Shown here one piece after another: positions 1 through 10,069 of a stretch of DNA of 64,000 nucleotides. The number at the start of each line of letters is the position of its first letter. Within the stretch, counting starts at the first letter, position 1. Source of the stretch: Cupriavidus pauculus. GTDB lineage: Bacteria; Pseudomonadota; Gammaproteobacteria; Burkholderiales; Burkholderiaceae. The DNA lies in NCBI RefSeq assembly GCF_003854935.1, contig NZ_CP033969.1, forward strand, positions 2,914,001-2,978,000, written 5' to 3'. Position numbers and translations under genes: made by a program. A model generated the notes under the pieces. It was given only the letters and a program-made list of their open reading frames with translations. It searched no databases and was not told the origin of the DNA.

Positions 1-248
1 GCCTGCAGGCCGAACAGTCGGACGACGCGGCGCGCGGGGTTGCAATGCGCCAGGTCAACCCGAAATACGTGCTCCGGAACCATATGGCCGAAACCGCGAT
101 CCGCGCCGCCCGCGACAAGGACTTTTCGGAAACGGACCGTCTGCTGGCCGTGCTGTCGAAACCGTTCGACGAGCAGCCCGAGGCGGCCCGCTACGCCACC
201 CTGCCGCCCGACTGGGCGTCGGGGCTCGAAGTCAGTTGTTCGTCCTGA
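1..248 (+). CDS. selO: Protein adenylyltransferase SelO, C-terminal fragment
   Basis: The window opens inside this gene; only about 81 C-terminal residues are present, read in the frame that ends at TGA 246-248. The visible tail contains [12 protein letters not shown], then [25 protein letters not shown]. The 'NPKYVLRNH' block and the terminal 'LEVSCSS' are typical of the SelO/YdiU (UPF0061) family, pseudokinase-fold enzymes that transfer AMP from ATP to protein hydroxyls and take part in redox regulation. The C-terminal Cys lies in the conserved tail. It is followed after 37 bases by msrB, a functional pairing because both act in oxidative-stress handling; the pairing is suggestive, not proof of an operon. 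The N-terminal catalytic part lies outside the window. Confidence 0.9.
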   Translation, partial: LQAEQSDDAARGVAMRQVNPKYVLRNHMAETAIRAARDKDFSETDRLLAVLSKPFDEQPEAARYATLPPDWASGLEVSCSS

Positions 249-285
249 GCCGCGCCCCACGCGGCCTGCCCCCAAAGGAAACGAG

Positions 286-693
286 ATGACCACCAACAAG
301 ACCGACGCCGAATGGCGTGCCCAGTTGTCCGACATCGAATACCGCGTGACGCGCGAAGCGGCCACCGAGCGCCCGTTCACCGGCCGCTACTGGGACCATT
401 GGGACCAGGGCATCTACCACTGCGTGGGCTGCGGCACGCCGCTGTTCGAATCGGCCACCAAGTTCGATGCCGGCTGCGGCTGGCCGAGCTATTTCCGGCC
501 GATCAACGGCGAGGTCATCGCCGAGCATGTAGACCATAGCCACGGCATGACCCGCGTGGAAGTCCGCTGCAAGGAATGCGGCAGCCATCTGGGCCATGTC
601 TTCGAGGACGGCCCCGCGCCGACCGGCCTGCGCTATTGCATCAACTCGGCTGCGCTAAAATTCGACGATCGCGATCCGGCCGACCGCGGGTGA
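286..693 (+). CDS. msrB: Peptide-methionine (R)-S-oxide reductase MsrB
   Basis: The protein has 135 residues and reduces the R-epimer of methionine sulfoxide in proteins using thioredoxin. The start at 286 is chosen because AAAGGAAACG precedes the ATG and because translation from here gives the normal MsrB length; the open frame extends further upstream without family similarity. Two zinc-binding CxxC pairs are visible (CVGCG and CKECG), together with the SelR-domain block [10 protein letters not shown] and the catalytic stretch [13 protein letters not shown], where the Cys is the attacking residue. A likely cytoplasmic enzyme with no signal peptide. It follows selO with 37 bases between, so co-transcription is plausible. 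Confidence 0.95.
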   Translation: MTTNKTDAEWRAQLSDIEYRVTREAATERPFTGRYWDHWDQGIYHCVGCGTPLFESATKFDAGCGWPSYFRPINGEVIAEHVDHSHGMTRVEVRCKECGSHLGHVFEDGPAPTGLRYCINSAALKFDDRDPADRG

Positions 694-786
694 CGCCACC
701 CGCACACCGGGCGCGTCGTCCGATCCGCCCCGCGGATCGCCCCCGGCCAGGCCGCCGCGCCTGGCCGCCAACCTGATTTGGTCCGC

Positions 787-1341
787 ATGAAATTCCTGTT
801 CGACCTGTTCCCGGTCATCCTGTTTTTTGTCGCCTTCAAGCTGTTCGGCATCTATGAGGCCACCGCCGTGGCCATCGTGGCGACGGTGCTGCAGATTGCC
901 TGGGTGCGTTTGCGCCACGGCAAGGTGGAGCCGATGCAATGGGTCAGCCTGCTGATCATCGGCGTCTTTGGCGGCGCGACGATCGTGCTGCACAACGAAA
1001 CGTTCATCAAGTGGAAGCCGACCGTGCTGTACTGGCTGTTCGCGGTCACGCTGGTGGCGTCGGTCATCGGCTGGCGCAAGAACCTGATCCGCGCGATGAT
1101 GGGCAAGCAGGTGACGCTGCCCGAGCCGATGTGGGGCAAGCTCAACGCCGCCTGGGCCGCGTTCTTCGCCGTGATGGGGGTGCTGAACCTCTACGTGGCG
1201 TACCAGTTCTCCACGGACACCTGGGTCAACTTCAAGCTGTTCGGCAGCATGGGGCTGATGGCCGTCTTCATCGTGGCGCAGAGCATCTGGCTGTCGCGCC
1301 ACATCCAGGAAACCCCGTCGCAGGAAGGCCGCTCCGAGTAA
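787..1341 (+). CDS. yciB: Inner-membrane septation protein A (YciB family)
   Basis: The protein has 184 residues and begins [14 protein letters not shown], the hallmark N-terminus of the YciB/IspZ family of inner-membrane proteins linked to cell-envelope synthesis and division. An upstream TTG at 778 is in frame, but the family starts at the Met at 787. About five hydrophobic segments are visible, at roughly residues 5-22, 26-42, 50-68, 78-95, 120-140 and 148-165, with the conserved motif [16 protein letters not shown]. It is followed 46 bases later by a BolA-like gene and then a parvulin, an arrangement common in Burkholderiaceae. The exact biochemical role of the family is not settled. Confidence 0.92.
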   Translation: MKFLFDLFPVILFFVAFKLFGIYEATAVAIVATVLQIAWVRLRHGKVEPMQWVSLLIIGVFGGATIVLHNETFIKWKPTVLYWLFAVTLVASVIGWRKNLIRAMMGKQVTLPEPMWGKLNAAWAAFFAVMGVLNLYVAYQFSTDTWVNFKLFGSMGLMAVFIVAQSIWLSRHIQETPSQEGRSE

Positions 1342-1387
1342 GCCGGCGCCCGCCCCTGCCCCCCACTATTCATTGGAAGGACCACCG

Positions 1388-1672
1388 ATGGCCGCCGATC
1401 CCGCCACCATCGAGACGCTGCTGCACGCGGCGCTCCAGCCCACCCGCCTGACCGTGCAGGACGACAGCGCGGCCCATGCCGGCCACGCCGGCGCGGCCTC
1501 TGGCGGTGGCCACTACAACGTGCTGATCGTAAGCGACCGGTTCGCCGGCCAATCGCGCGTGGCGCGCCATCGTATGGTGTATGATGCGCTGCGCGAACTG
1601 TTCCCCTCGCAAATCCATGCGCTGGCCGTCAGCGCCTACACCGACCAAGAATATCAATCCCGCGAAGCATGA
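1388..1672 (+). CDS. BolA-family protein
   Basis: The protein has 94 residues. A GGAAGGACCACCG stretch just before ATG 1388 serves as ribosome-binding site and decides the start. BolA-fold features are visible in the C-terminal half: HYNVLIVSDRF, then RVARHRMVYDAL (helix with the conserved Arg/His), then LFPSQIHALAVSAYT. BolA proteins partner with monothiol glutaredoxins in Fe-S and redox signalling; whether this member acts in that way or as a transcription factor cannot be seen. It has an insertion rich in Ala, Gly and His around residues 28-42. It lies in a run of same-strand genes between yciB and the parvulin, 35 bases from the next start. Confidence 0.85.
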   Translation: MAADPATIETLLHAALQPTRLTVQDDSAAHAGHAGAASGGGHYNVLIVSDRFAGQSRVARHRMVYDALRELFPSQIHALAVSAYTDQEYQSREA

Positions 1673-1707
1673 CGCGACGCGCTCTCGCTACTTTCAGACC
1701 TGACCCC

Positions 1708-2502
1708 ATGAAGACCACCGTCCTCTCGTTCAGCCTGGCGGCTGTGCTCGCTGCTGGCAGCCTGCCCGTGTTCGCCCAGAACGCCGCCGTTGTGAATGGC
1801 AAGCCCATCCCGTCGGCCAAGGTGGACAAGCTGATCGCCGGCACCGGCCAGCCCGCCACGCCCGAACTGCGCGACCGTGCACGCACCATGCTGATCGATC
1901 GGGAACTGCTGGTACAGGAAGCGTCCAAGCGCGGCATCCTGCAACGGGACGACATCCAGGACCAGCTGGAACAGGCCCGCCTGAACGTGCTGGCCGGCGC
2001 CGTCTTCGAGGACTACGTGCGCACCCACGGCGCCAACGACGACGAACTGCGCAAGCAGTACGACAAGATCAAGGGCCAGTTCGGCAACGGCAAGGAATAC
2101 CATGCCCGCCACATCCTGGTGGAGAAGGAAGCCGACGCCAAGGCCCTGATCGCCAAGATCAAGGGCGGCGCCAAGTTCGAGGACGTGGCCAAGTCGTCGT
2201 CGAAGGACACCGGCTCGGCAGCCAACGGCGGCGACCTGGACTGGGCCAACAGCGGCAGCTACGTGCCGGAGTTCTCGGCCGCCATGACCGGCCTGAAGAA
2301 GGGTCAGATGACCGACACGCCGGTCAAGACGCAGTTCGGCTGGCACATCATCGAACTGGTCGACGTGCGCGACGCCAAGATCCCGTCGTTCGAGGAAGTG
2401 AAGCCCCAGCTTCAGCAAATGCTGATGGGCGACCAGGCCTGGCAGCGCGAGCAGTTCCAGGCGATGATGAAGTCGCTCAAGGACAAGGCCAAGATCCAGT
2501 AA
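1708..2502 (+). CDS. Periplasmic peptidyl-prolyl cis-trans isomerase, parvulin type
   Basis: The protein has 264 residues. The N-terminus is a signal peptide ending at about residue 23 (VFAQ), so the mature protein should be periplasmic. A helical chaperone-like N-domain follows (AAVVNGKPIPSAKVDKL and QLEQARLNVLAGAVFEDY). A parvulin domain covers about residues 128-222: YHARHILVEKEADAKAL, FEDVAKSSSKDTGSAANGGD, FGWHIIELVDVR. This is the layout of PrsA/SurA-like single-parvulin foldases common in beta-proteobacteria, which help fold exported proteins. It ends the bolA-containing gene run and is followed at once by a strong terminator hairpin. Confidence 0.9.
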   Translation: MKTTVLSFSLAAVLAAGSLPVFAQNAAVVNGKPIPSAKVDKLIAGTGQPATPELRDRARTMLIDRELLVQEASKRGILQRDDIQDQLEQARLNVLAGAVFEDYVRTHGANDDELRKQYDKIKGQFGNGKEYHARHILVEKEADAKALIAKIKGGAKFEDVAKSSSKDTGSAANGGDLDWANSGSYVPEFSAAMTGLKKGQMTDTPVKTQFGWHIIELVDVRDAKIPSFEEVKPQLQQMLMGDQAWQREQFQAMMKSLKDKAKIQ

Positions 2503-2522
2503 CCCTGGCCCCTTGCTCAACG

Positions 2523-2549
2523 AAAACCGGCGCCCATGCGCCGGTTTTT
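2523..2549 (+). terminator. Rho-independent terminator after the parvulin gene
   Basis: An 11-base stem, AAAACCGGCGC pairing with GCGCCGGTTTT around a 4-base loop, is followed by T-rich sequence, 20 bases after the stop codon. The A-rich 5' arm makes it usable in both directions. Confidence 0.85.
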
Positions 2550-2721
2550 GCTTTTCCGGGCCCGCCGCGCCGGCCAACCGGGTGCGGTTTGGCGCGCTCG
2601 GTAACACACTGGTGCAGTTTGCCGGTTTCCTTGCCCCGCCCCGGTCAGTAATATCGGACGGATCGACAACACGGCCGGACACCCGTCCCGGCCAGTCACC
2701 GGTTGCGGAGATTCAAGGCTT

Positions 2722-3015
2722 ATGGGTGTGACCAACGGCTACTGGTACATGTGGCACCTGTACTCAAGCGGCATCGTCTATTGCGCCCTGGGCATGCCAC
2801 ACGTGGAATGCACCAACGGCCGCTGGCGCGACCTGCACCGCCATCTGCCCGCGCGAGACCGCTACGCGCAGTCCAAGCTGCTCCAGGCCACCATCGCCTT
2901 CATGGAAGTACGCGGCGAGATTGCCGTCCCGCCCGGCGCCGACCGCATGCGGCTGCTGTATTCCCGCTACCTGCCCTGGAGCGCGCGGCTGGGTGGACAG
3001 GGGTCGCCGGCATAA
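2722..3015 (+). CDS. Hypothetical protein, 97 residues
   Basis: I do not recognise a family. The frame begins MGVTNGYWYMWHLYSSGIVYC and is unusually rich in Tyr and Trp near the start, followed by an amphipathic charged middle (DLHRHLPARDRYAQSKLLQATIAFMEV) and a basic tail. No signal peptide or clear membrane segment is present. A GGAG 12-15 bases before ATG is a reasonable ribosome-binding site. It stands alone between the parvulin terminator and the small membrane-protein genes. Its amino-acid composition differs from the Arg/Pro/Ala-rich shadows around it, which supports real coding, but without homologues this remains uncertain. Confidence 0.5.
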   Translation: MGVTNGYWYMWHLYSSGIVYCALGMPHVECTNGRWRDLHRHLPARDRYAQSKLLQATIAFMEVRGEIAVPPGADRMRLLYSRYLPWSARLGGQGSPA

Positions 3016-3226
3016 CGCACGGCGAGAAATCGGTCCGAAGTCGCCTGTCCCGTTGCACTTTGAGACGCGTCTCATGACCTGACTCAAGCTCCCGGTTTTC
3101 GGACACACAAGTTCACAAAACCCCTCTTGGCGCCCCATTGCCCGCGGCCTAGGATCACACCGCTGTCACCGGGCGAGCAGCCATCGCTGCCCCGCGCAGC
3201 GCTATCCATCGGCTCTCGGGGACGAC

Positions 3227-3670
3227 ATGGGAGAGGTATCCACACTGGTCGGCTGGCTCGTCTTTAACGTGGCGATTCCACTATTGGCGCCGTTCGCACT
3301 GCTGCCTTTTGCCAAGGTGGCCGTGTTCTCGCGTTCGCGCAGCCAGGGCATCGTGCGGCGGGCGATTCAGGACGGGCAACTGCTCTGGGCAGCCATCCCG
3401 ATCAGCGCCAGCGCCTGCTATGCGCTGGCATGCTGGATCGACCAGTCCGATGGCGAGAGCTTCATGGCATGGGCGCTGATGGGCCTGCACGTGGCGCTGA
3501 TCGTGGCCGACGCGCTGCTCGTCATGCTGGGTACGCTCGACGCCTATCCGCGAAGCCGGCGCAAGCGCGGGGAACTCGATCGGGTCCTCTACCTGTCCGT
3601 GGTCCTCAGTATCGCCAGCGCCGGGGCGTATGCGTACGCCCAGGTGGTCTTCGTGACCGGCGGCACTTGA
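3227..3670 (+). CDS. Hypothetical four-helix inner-membrane protein
   Basis: The protein has 147 residues and no recognised family. Four hydrophobic segments are visible: about residues 6-28 (LVGWLVFNVAIPLLAPFALL), 48-68, 82-104 (LHVALIVADALLVMLGTL) and 120-142. Between segments three and four lies a basic stretch, PRSRRKRGELDR, expected to face the cytoplasm. The gene is followed 38 bases downstream by a 45-residue single-helix protein, and the pair ends at a shared bidirectional terminator, so they probably form a two-gene operon. Function cannot be inferred from the sequence. Confidence 0.6.
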   Translation: MGEVSTLVGWLVFNVAIPLLAPFALLPFAKVAVFSRSRSQGIVRRAIQDGQLLWAAIPISASACYALACWIDQSDGESFMAWALMGLHVALIVADALLVMLGTLDAYPRSRRKRGELDRVLYLSVVLSIASAGAYAYAQVVFVTGGT

Positions 3671-3708
3671 GACCGCCACTTTCAAACCTTCCTGACTGGA
3701 GAAATCAC

Positions 3709-3846
3709 ATGAACAAGTTCCTGACCCGCCTGCTGGAAGACGACGAATTCCAGGGCAAGGCTGCACGCCGGCTGGCATGGGGCGTCATCATCTACACCAC
3801 GCTGACGATCCTGTTCTGTGAATGGCTGCGTCAGACCGGGCGATGA
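3709..3846 (+). CDS. Small single-helix membrane protein, 45 residues
   Basis: A short frame beginning MNKFLTRLLEDDEFQGK, preceded by a good ribosome-binding site (TGGAG nine bases before ATG 3709). Residues about 20-38 form one hydrophobic segment (RLAWGVIIYTTLTILFCEW). The charged N-terminus and single helix suggest a small inner-membrane protein, perhaps a partner of the four-helix protein encoded 38 bases upstream. No family recognised. The longer in-frame extension upstream is a shadow of the preceding gene. Confidence 0.55.
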   Translation: MNKFLTRLLEDDEFQGKAARRLAWGVIIYTTLTILFCEWLRQTGR

Positions 3847-3863
3847 CGCCGGGCTCCGACGCC

Positions 3864-3897
3864 AAAAAAAACGTCCGCGCGAAGGCGGACGTTTTTT
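3864..3897. terminator. Bidirectional terminator between the small membrane genes and purL
   Basis: An eight-base GC-rich stem (ACGTCCGC with GCGGACGT) is flanked by a run of eight A on one side and six T on the other. It serves the plus-strand small genes and the minus-strand purL, whose stop codon lies 19 bases away. Confidence 0.9.
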
Positions 3898-3915
3898 CCA
3901 AGGCGGCAGGTCCTG

Positions 3916-6900
3916 TCAACCGACCCACTTGCGCGCGTTGCGGAACATGCGCATCCACGGGCTGCCGCCGTCCGGGACGGCCTTCCAGGCGTCCGGGGCC
4001 CAGCTCATGGTGGCGGTGCGGAACACGCGCTCCGGGTGCGGCATCAGCGCCGTGAAGCGGCCGTCGATAGTGGTCACCGACGTGATGCCTTCCGGCGAGC
4101 CGTTCGGGTTCAGCGGATAGGTCTGCGTCACCGCGCCAAGGTTGTCGACGAAGCGCAGCGCCACGTTGACCTTGCCGATGTCGCCCTGCTGCGAGAAGTC
4201 GGCAAAGCCTTCGCCGTGCGCCACCGCGATCGGGATGCGGCTGCCTTCCATGCCGGCGAAGAACACCGACGGCGACTGCTGCACTTCCACGGTCACGAAG
4301 CGGGCTTCGTACTGTTCCGACTGGTTGCGCGTGAACTTCGGCCATGCACCGGCGCCCGGAATGATCGGGGCAAGGTTGCTGAGCATCTGGCAGCCATTGC
4401 ACACGCCGAGCGCGAAGGTGTCCTGGCGGTTGAAGAACGCCGCGAACTGCTCGGCCATCTGGCCGTTGAACAGGATGGTCTTGGCCCAGCCCTCGCCGGC
4501 ACCCAGTACGTCGCCGTAGCTGAAGCCGCCGCAGGCCACGAAACCCTTGAAATCGGCCAGGCTGGCGCGGCCGGCGATCAGGTCGCTCATGTGCACGTCG
4601 ACAGTCTCGAAACCGGCCATGTCCATGCTGTAGGCCATCTCGATCTGCGAGTTCACGCCCTGTTCGCGCAGGATGGCCACGCGCGGCCGGCTGCCCGAGG
4701 CGATGAACGGGGCGGCGATGTCCTCGGCCGGATCGAACGTCAGCACGGGGCTGATGCCGGGGTCGGCGGCGTCCAGCACGCGGTCGTATTCGCTGTCGGC
4801 GCAGGCCGGGTTGTCGCGCAGGCGCGCGATGCGCCAGCTCACCTCGGTCCAGATGCGCTGCAGGTCGGCGCGAGCGGCGCCAAAGACCTTCTTCGCATCG
4901 CGGTAGATCTCGATCTGGTCGTTCGTGTTCGGCTTGCCGATCACATGGCTGCAGGCCGACAGGCCGGCCTCGCGCAGCACGGCAAACACCGCGTCGCGCT
5001 CCTCGGCCCGCACCTGGATCACCGCGCCCAGTTCTTCCGAGAACAGCGCGCGCAGCGTCTGGTCGTTGCGGCGCTCGGCAATCTGCTGGGCCCAGTTCTT
5101 CGCGTCGCCGTAGTCCTGCTCCTGGTTCGGATCCAGCGTCAGCATGTCGACGTTCAGCGACACGCCGGTGTGGCCCGCAAACGCCATTTCGGCCACGGCC
5201 GCCATGAAGCCGCCGTCCGACCGGTCGTGATAGGCCAGCAGCTTGCCGTCGCGGTTCAGGCGCTGGATCACGTTGAAGAAGTTCTTCAGGTCCTCGGGGT
5301 TGTCCACGTCCGGCGCGCTGTCGCCCACCTGCTGCGTCACCTGCGACAGGATGCTGCCGCCCAGGCGGTTCTTGGCGCGGCCCAGGTCGATGGCGATCAG
5401 TACCGAATCGCCCAGGTCGGTGCGCAGTTGCGGCGTCAGCGTGCGGTTGACGTCATCCACGGCGGCGAACGCCGAGATGATCAGCGACACCGGCGCCACC
5501 ACTTCCTTGTCGCCGTCCGCGTCGGACCACTTGGTCCGCATCGACAGCGAATCCTTGCCCACCGGGATGCTGATGCCCAGCGCCGGACACAGCTCCATGC
5601 CCACGGCGTGCACTGTGTCGTACAGCCGGGCGTCCTCGCCGGCCACGCCGCACGCGGCCATCCAGTTGGCCGATAGCTTGACCTTGTTCAGGTCCTTGAC
5701 CGGCGCGGCGGCCAGGTTGGTCAGCGCCTCGCCAATGGCCATGCGGCCCGACGCGGGTGCATCGATCACGGCCAGCGGCGTGCGCTCGCCCATCGTCATG
5801 GCCTCGCCGGCACGGCCCTTGTAGTCGAGCGTGGTCACGGCCACGTCCGCCACCGGCACCTGCCACGGGCCCACCATCTGGTCGCGGGCGTTCATGCCGC
5901 CCACGGTCCGGTCGCCAATCGTGATCAGGAACGACTTGCTGGCGACGGTCGGATGGCGCAGCACGTCGGTGACGGCCTGCTCCAGCGAGATACCGGTCAC
6001 GTCCACCGGCGGCAGCGCCTGTGCCACGCGCTGCACGTCGCGGTGCATGCGCGGGGGCTTGCCCAGCAGCACGTCCATCGGCATGTTGACCGGGTAATGC
6101 TCCTTGAGCGCCGCATCGACGTGGGCGTCCACGAGCTGCAACTGCTTCTCTTCGGTGGCGATGCCGACCACGGCAAACGGGGCGCGCTCACGCTCGCACA
6201 TGGCCTGGAAGCGCGGCAGGTCGTTCGGCGCAATGGCCATCACGTAGCGTTCCTGCGACTCGTTGCACCAGATCTCGGCCGGGGACAGGCCCGACTCCTC
6301 CAGGTGCACCTGGCGCAGGTCGAAGCGCGCGCCACGGCCGGCGCCGTCCACCAGTTCCGGGAACGCGTTCGAGATACCGCCCGCGCCAACGTCGTGGATC
6401 GACAGGATCGGGTTCTCGTCGCCCAGCTGCCAGCAGGCATTGATCACTTCCTGGGCACGGCGCTCCATCTCGGGGTTGCCGCGCTGCACGGAATCGAAGT
6501 CCAGGTCGGCCGTGTTGGTACCCGTGGCCATCGAGCTGGCGGCGCCGCCGCCCATGCCGATGCGCATGCCCGGGCCGCCAAGCTGGATCAGCAGCGTGCC
6601 GGCCGGCAGCGGGTCCTTGTGGGTGTGGCCGGCGTCGATGTTGCCGATGCCGCCGGCGATCATGATCGGCTTGTGGTAGCCGCGCACGGTGCCGCCGACG
6701 TTCTGCTCGTAGACGCGGAAGTAGCCGCCCAGGTTGGCGCGGCCGAATTCGTTGTTGAACGCGGCGCCACCCAGCGGGCCGTCGATCATGATCTGCAGCG
6801 GCGACGCGATGCGGTCCGGCTTGCCGGTCACGCCGGGCTTGTCGTCGGGATTGCGGTGCGCCACCGGCTGGGCCGCGTCGCGGGCGTTTTCCCAGGGCTG

Positions 6901-7962
6901 GACGGCGTCCGGCAGCATCAGGTTCGACACGGTGAAGCCGGTCAGGCCGGCCTTGGGCTTGGCCCCGCGGCCCGTGGCGCCTTCGTCGCGGATTTCACCG
7001 CCGGCGCCCGTGGAGGCCCCCGGGAACGGCGAGATCGCCGTGGGGTGGTTGTGCGTCTCCACCTTCATCAGCGTGTGGGTCAGCGCCTCGTGGCGGCCGT
7101 ATTTCTGGTCTGCGCCGCGCGGGAACCAGCGCTCGGCCACGTCGCCTTCCATGACGGCCGAATTGTCCGAATAGGCGACGATCGAGCCCTGCGGGTTCAA
7201 CTGGTGCGTGTTGCGGATCATCGCGAACAGCGACTTGTCCTGCGCCACGCCGTCGATGGTCCACGTGGCGTTGAAGATCTTGTGGCGGCAGTGCTCGCTG
7301 TTGGCCTGCGCGAACATCATCAGTTCGACGTCGGTCGGGTTGCGGCCGAGCTTGCCGTAGTTTTCCAGCAGGTAGTCGATCTCGTCCTCGGACAGCGCCA
7401 GGCCCATGGCCGTGTTGGCGTCCACCAGCGCGCTGCGGCCGGCGGAAATGTCGATGAACTGCAGCGGCTTGGCCGGCAGCTCCTGGAACAGGCCGGCCGC
7501 CTCGTCGCGCGAGGCGATCACGGTCTCGGTCATCCGGTCGAACAGGTGGGCGGCCACGGCGGCACGCGTGCCGGCGTCCAGCGACTTGCGGCCGCGCAGC
7601 AGCCCTTTCTTGCAGACCACGGTGATCTCGATGCCGCGCTCGATTCGGTGCACGTGGGTCAGGCCGCAGTTGTGCGCGATGTCGGTGGCCTTGCTGGCCC
7701 ACGGCGAGATCGTGCCGAAGCGCGGGATGACCACGAAGCGGTCGCCCTCGGGCTGGGCCGCGAACGGCGCGCCGTAGGTCAGCATGGCGCCGATGCGCGT
7801 CTGGTCCTCGGCGGACAGCGGCGTGTCCGAATCGACAAAATGCACGAACTGGCCGTGCACCGATTCAATATCGGCGTCGACTTGTTGGAGCGCGGCAAGC
7901 AGGCGTTGCTGACGGAAGGCGGAAAGCGCCAAAGCGCCGGGGAAGCACGAGAAATGCGCCAT
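3916..7962 (-). CDS. purL: Phosphoribosylformylglycinamidine synthase PurL
   Basis: The protein has 1348 residues and is the large single-chain form of FGAM synthase, which converts FGAR, glutamine and ATP to FGAM in purine synthesis. The start [16 protein letters not shown] is chosen at 7962 because it fits the family; the frame runs on upstream as a shadow. In order: a PurS-like N-domain, a linker, two AIRS-type ATP-binding halves ([14 protein letters not shown] and [16 protein letters not shown]; later [22 protein letters not shown] and [10 protein letters not shown]), and a C-terminal glutaminase ([19 protein letters not shown], nucleophile Cys in ALGVCNGCQ, His/Glu in MPHPERVF). Transcribed alone on the minus strand toward a bidirectional terminator. 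Confidence 0.98.
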   Translation of the reverse strand: MAHFSCFPGALALSAFRQQRLLAALQQVDADIESVHGQFVHFVDSDTPLSAEDQTRIGAMLTYGAPFAAQPEGDRFVVIPRFGTISPWASKATDIAHNCGLTHVHRIERGIEITVVCKKGLLRGRKSLDAGTRAAVAAHLFDRMTETVIASRDEAAGLFQELPAKPLQFIDISAGRSALVDANTAMGLALSEDEIDYLLENYGKLGRNPTDVELMMFAQANSEHCRHKIFNATWTIDGVAQDKSLFAMIRNTHQLNPQGSIVAYSDNSAVMEGDVAERWFPRGADQKYGRHEALTHTLMKVETHNHPTAISPFPGASTGAGGEIRDEGATGRGAKPKAGLTGFTVSNLMLPDAVQPWENARDAAQPVAHRNPDDKPGVTGKPDRIASPLQIMIDGPLGGAAFNNEFGRANLGGYFRVYEQNVGGTVRGYHKPIMIAGGIGNIDAGHTHKDPLPAGTLLIQLGGPGMRIGMGGGAASSMATGTNTADLDFDSVQRGNPEMERRAQEVINACWQLGDENPILSIHDVGAGGISNAFPELVDGAGRGARFDLRQVHLEESGLSPAEIWCNESQERYVMAIAPNDLPRFQAMCERERAPFAVVGIATEEKQLQLVDAHVDAALKEHYPVNMPMDVLLGKPPRMHRDVQRVAQALPPVDVTGISLEQAVTDVLRHPTVASKSFLITIGDRTVGGMNARDQMVGPWQVPVADVAVTTLDYKGRAGEAMTMGERTPLAVIDAPASGRMAIGEALTNLAAAPVKDLNKVKLSANWMAACGVAGEDARLYDTVHAVGMELCPALGISIPVGKDSLSMRTKWSDADGDKEVVAPVSLIISAFAAVDDVNRTLTPQLRTDLGDSVLIAIDLGRAKNRLGGSILSQVTQQVGDSAPDVDNPEDLKNFFNVIQRLNRDGKLLAYHDRSDGGFMAAVAEMAFAGHTGVSLNVDMLTLDPNQEQDYGDAKNWAQQIAERRNDQTLRALFSEELGAVIQVRAEERDAVFAVLREAGLSACSHVIGKPNTNDQIEIYRDAKKVFGAARADLQRIWTEVSWRIARLRDNPACADSEYDRVLDAADPGISPVLTFDPAEDIAAPFIASGSRPRVAILREQGVNSQIEMAYSMDMAGFETVDVHMSDLIAGRASLADFKGFVACGGFSYGDVLGAGEGWAKTILFNGQMAEQFAAFFNRQDTFALGVCNGCQMLSNLAPIIPGAGAWPKFTRNQSEQYEARFVTVEVQQSPSVFFAGMEGSRIPIAVAHGEGFADFSQQGDIGKVNVALRFVDNLGAVTQTYPLNPNGSPEGITSVTTIDGRFTALMPHPERVFRTATMSWAPDAWKAVPDGGSPWMRMFRNARKWVG

Positions 7963-8183
7963 GATCGGTACGGTCAGGAGGCGAGGAGGTGGGGCTGAAG
8001 CGGCTGCCGGCACTGCTGAATGGAATGCCGACTGTCGGAAAACCGCTATTGTACCTTGTTGGCGCCCGCTTTTTGCATTGCGCAATGCGCCGGGGACGGA
8101 CAGCGGCGGGAAATCCGGACGCGACCGCCGCCCGGTGGCGCTTCCGGCGCCCGCCCTGCACCCTCCCCGCCCCGGCCTGCCGC

Positions 8184-8762
8184 TCAGAGCGACGTGGCCG
8201 AGCGGGCCGCCTGCTCGTACAGCCCGGTCAGCACCCGCAGCAGCCGCGCCAGTTCGCCAATCTCCACGTTCTCGTCGCTGCCCTCGGTGAAATTGCTGGT
8301 CAGGCACTGCTCGCGGATCTCGCGATACCGGGCGCAGGCCTCGGCGCCGGCCTCGGTCGTCGCGTAGGTCGCCTCCTTGCCCACCCGCTCGCCGGCCACC
8401 AGGCCCAGCCCCACCAGCTTCTTGAGCGAATACGTCACCAGGTGGGTGTCCTCCACGTTCAGCACGAAGCAGATGTCCGCCAGCCGCTTGGCCCGGCCGC
8501 GGTGGTTAACGTGGTGCAGCACCAGCACGTCCAGGAAGGTCAGGTCGCGCACCCCGGCGGCGCCCATGCAGCGCACCACCCAGCGGCTGTAGGCGTTGTA
8601 GGCCGTGTTCAGGCCGAATTCGAACTCCGACAGCTCCGGGCTGCGCACCGAGACCAGGTGCGACGACGATACGATGTTGACGCCGGCGGCGCGCGCCAGC
8701 GGGCGCGTCTCCCCGGCGGCGGGCGCGTCGGCAAGGCGGTCGGGGGCGGGCTTGCGGGGCAT
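8184..8762 (-). CDS. MarR-like winged-helix transcriptional regulator
   Basis: The protein has 192 residues. The start at 8762 gives [17 protein letters not shown]; the first 45 residues are a low-complexity basic arm. A winged-helix domain follows: [36 protein letters not shown] (recognition region), [20 protein letters not shown] (wing). The C-terminal helices resemble MarR-family dimerisation helices. It is transcribed divergently from the TRAP transporter operon starting at 9063, with a 300-base intergenic region between, so it probably controls that operon. The effector is unknown. Confidence 0.75.
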   Translation of the reverse strand: MPRKPAPDRLADAPAAGETRPLARAAGVNIVSSSHLVSVRSPELSEFEFGLNTAYNAYSRWVVRCMGAAGVRDLTFLDVLVLHHVNHRGRAKRLADICFVLNVEDTHLVTYSLKKLVGLGLVAGERVGKEATYATTEAGAEACARYREIREQCLTSNFTEGSDENVEIGELARLLRVLTGLYEQAARSATSL

Positions 8763-8883
8763 GGGGCAGGTCTCCGGAACAATAGGGGCGGTGGCGATAG
8801 GTGAAAGCCCGGGGCGGCGTCGGGCAATTTTGGCTTGACAGTTTATCGGCGAATTATGAGCATGAACACATGAATTCGTGACT

Positions 8884-8899
8884 GGGCATGGCCCTTGCA
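8884..8899 (+). promoter_or_regulatory. Candidate sigma-54 promoter upstream of the TRAP operon
   Basis: The 300-base gap 8763-9062 holds a GG (8885-8886) and GC (8897-8898) separated by exactly ten bases, in the context GGGCAT-N5-TTGCA, close to the sigma-54 pattern TGGCAC-N5-TTGCW. An isolated TTGACA (-35-like) at 8835-8840 lacks a good -10 partner. Assignment is by pattern only; the leader to dctP would be about 150 bases. Confidence 0.35.
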
Positions 8900-9062
8900 T
8901 CGGCTGCGGCGGCAGATCGTCGCCGCACCGAAAAGGCGCCAGCCCGTTGCCGTGACCGCAGTACCGCCCCGCAGCCCATGGCCACCGGGACGGCGGCAGT
9001 TCCAGGTAGTTCCAACCCGCGCAGCCGGGCAGCGCCCGTGCGCCACACCAGGAGAGATCGAG

Positions 9063-10034
9063 ATGCGAGTCAAGGCAATGGCAGTCGCGGCGGCGGCACT
9101 GCTGCTGGCCGCCACGGCGGCACGGGCGGAGACCAAGTGGGACCTGCCCACCGGATACCCGGCCACCAACCTCCACACCGAAAACCTGCAGCAGATGGCC
9201 ACCGACGTGGAGCGCGCCACCGGCGGCAAGCTCAAGATCGTGATCCACCCGAACGGATCCCTGCTCAAGGCCAACGAGATCAAGCGCGGCGTGCAGACCG
9301 GCCAGGTGCAGATGGGCGAAATCCTGATGTCGCTGCTGGCCAACGAGAACCCGGTCTTCGGCGTGGACGCCGTGCCGTTCCTGGCCACCAGCTACGCCGA
9401 CGCCTACCGGCTCTGGCAGGCGTCCCGGGCCACCACCGACAAGGTGCTGGACCGCCAGGGCATGAAGCTGCTCTACGCCGTGGCCTGGCCGCCGCAGGGC
9501 ATCTACGCGAACAAGCCGATCAACAGCGCCGCGGACATGAAGGGCCTGAAGTGGCGCGCCTACAACCCCGCCACGTCGAAGATCGCCGAACTGGTCAGCG
9601 CCCAGCCGGTGACGATCCAGGCGGCCGATCTGGCGCAGGCGCTGGCCACCGGCACGGTCAACTCGTTCATGTCGTCGGGCGCCACGGGCGTGGACACCAA
9701 GGTCTGGGAATCGGTCAAGTACTTCTACACGGTTGACGCCTGGCTGCCGAAGAACATGCTGGTGGTCAGCAAGAAGGCGTTCAACGCGCTCGACAAGCCC
9801 ACGCAGGACGCCCTGCTCAAGGCCGTGGCCGACGCCGAGAAGCGCGGCTGGCAGGTATCGGAGCAGAAGACCAAGGAATACCTGGCCACGCTGTCCAAGA
9901 ACGGCATGACCGTGGCGCCGCCGTCGGCCCAGCTCAAGACCGACATGCAGAAGGTGGGCGAGGTCATGGTCAACGACTGGGCGAAGAGCGCGGGCGACGA
10001 CGGCAAGGCCATCCTCGACGCCTATCGCAAGTAG
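9063..10034 (+). CDS. TRAP transporter substrate-binding protein (DctP family)
   Basis: The protein has 323 residues. ATG 9063 is preceded by AGGAGA. A signal peptide (MRVKAMAVAAAALLLAATA, cleavage near ARAE) sends it to the periplasm. The mature protein has DctP-type features: THTENL-like LHTENLQQMATDVERATGGKLKI, the GVQTGQVQMGEIL stretch, MKGLKWRAYNPATSKIAEL and AQALATGTVNSFMSS. TRAP systems of this type import organic acids with a sodium gradient; the substrate is not identifiable. Genes for the small and large membrane subunits follow, separated by a 132-base gap with two stem-loops. Confidence 0.9.
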   Translation: MRVKAMAVAAAALLLAATAARAETKWDLPTGYPATNLHTENLQQMATDVERATGGKLKIVIHPNGSLLKANEIKRGVQTGQVQMGEILMSLLANENPVFGVDAVPFLATSYADAYRLWQASRATTDKVLDRQGMKLLYAVAWPPQGIYANKPINSAADMKGLKWRAYNPATSKIAELVSAQPVTIQAADLAQALATGTVNSFMSSGATGVDTKVWESVKYFYTVDAWLPKNMLVVSKKAFNALDKPTQDALLKAVADAEKRGWQVSEQKTKEYLATLSKNGMTVAPPSAQLKTDMQKVGEVMVNDWAKSAGDDGKAILDAYRK

Positions 10035-10069
10035 CCCTGAAAGCAGTCCCGGCCGGCCTGCCGACGGTG

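Noticed and set aside
4036-7998. Long plus-strand frames opposite purL
   Set aside because: Antisense shadows caused by high GC at third positions; purL itself is complete and conserved.
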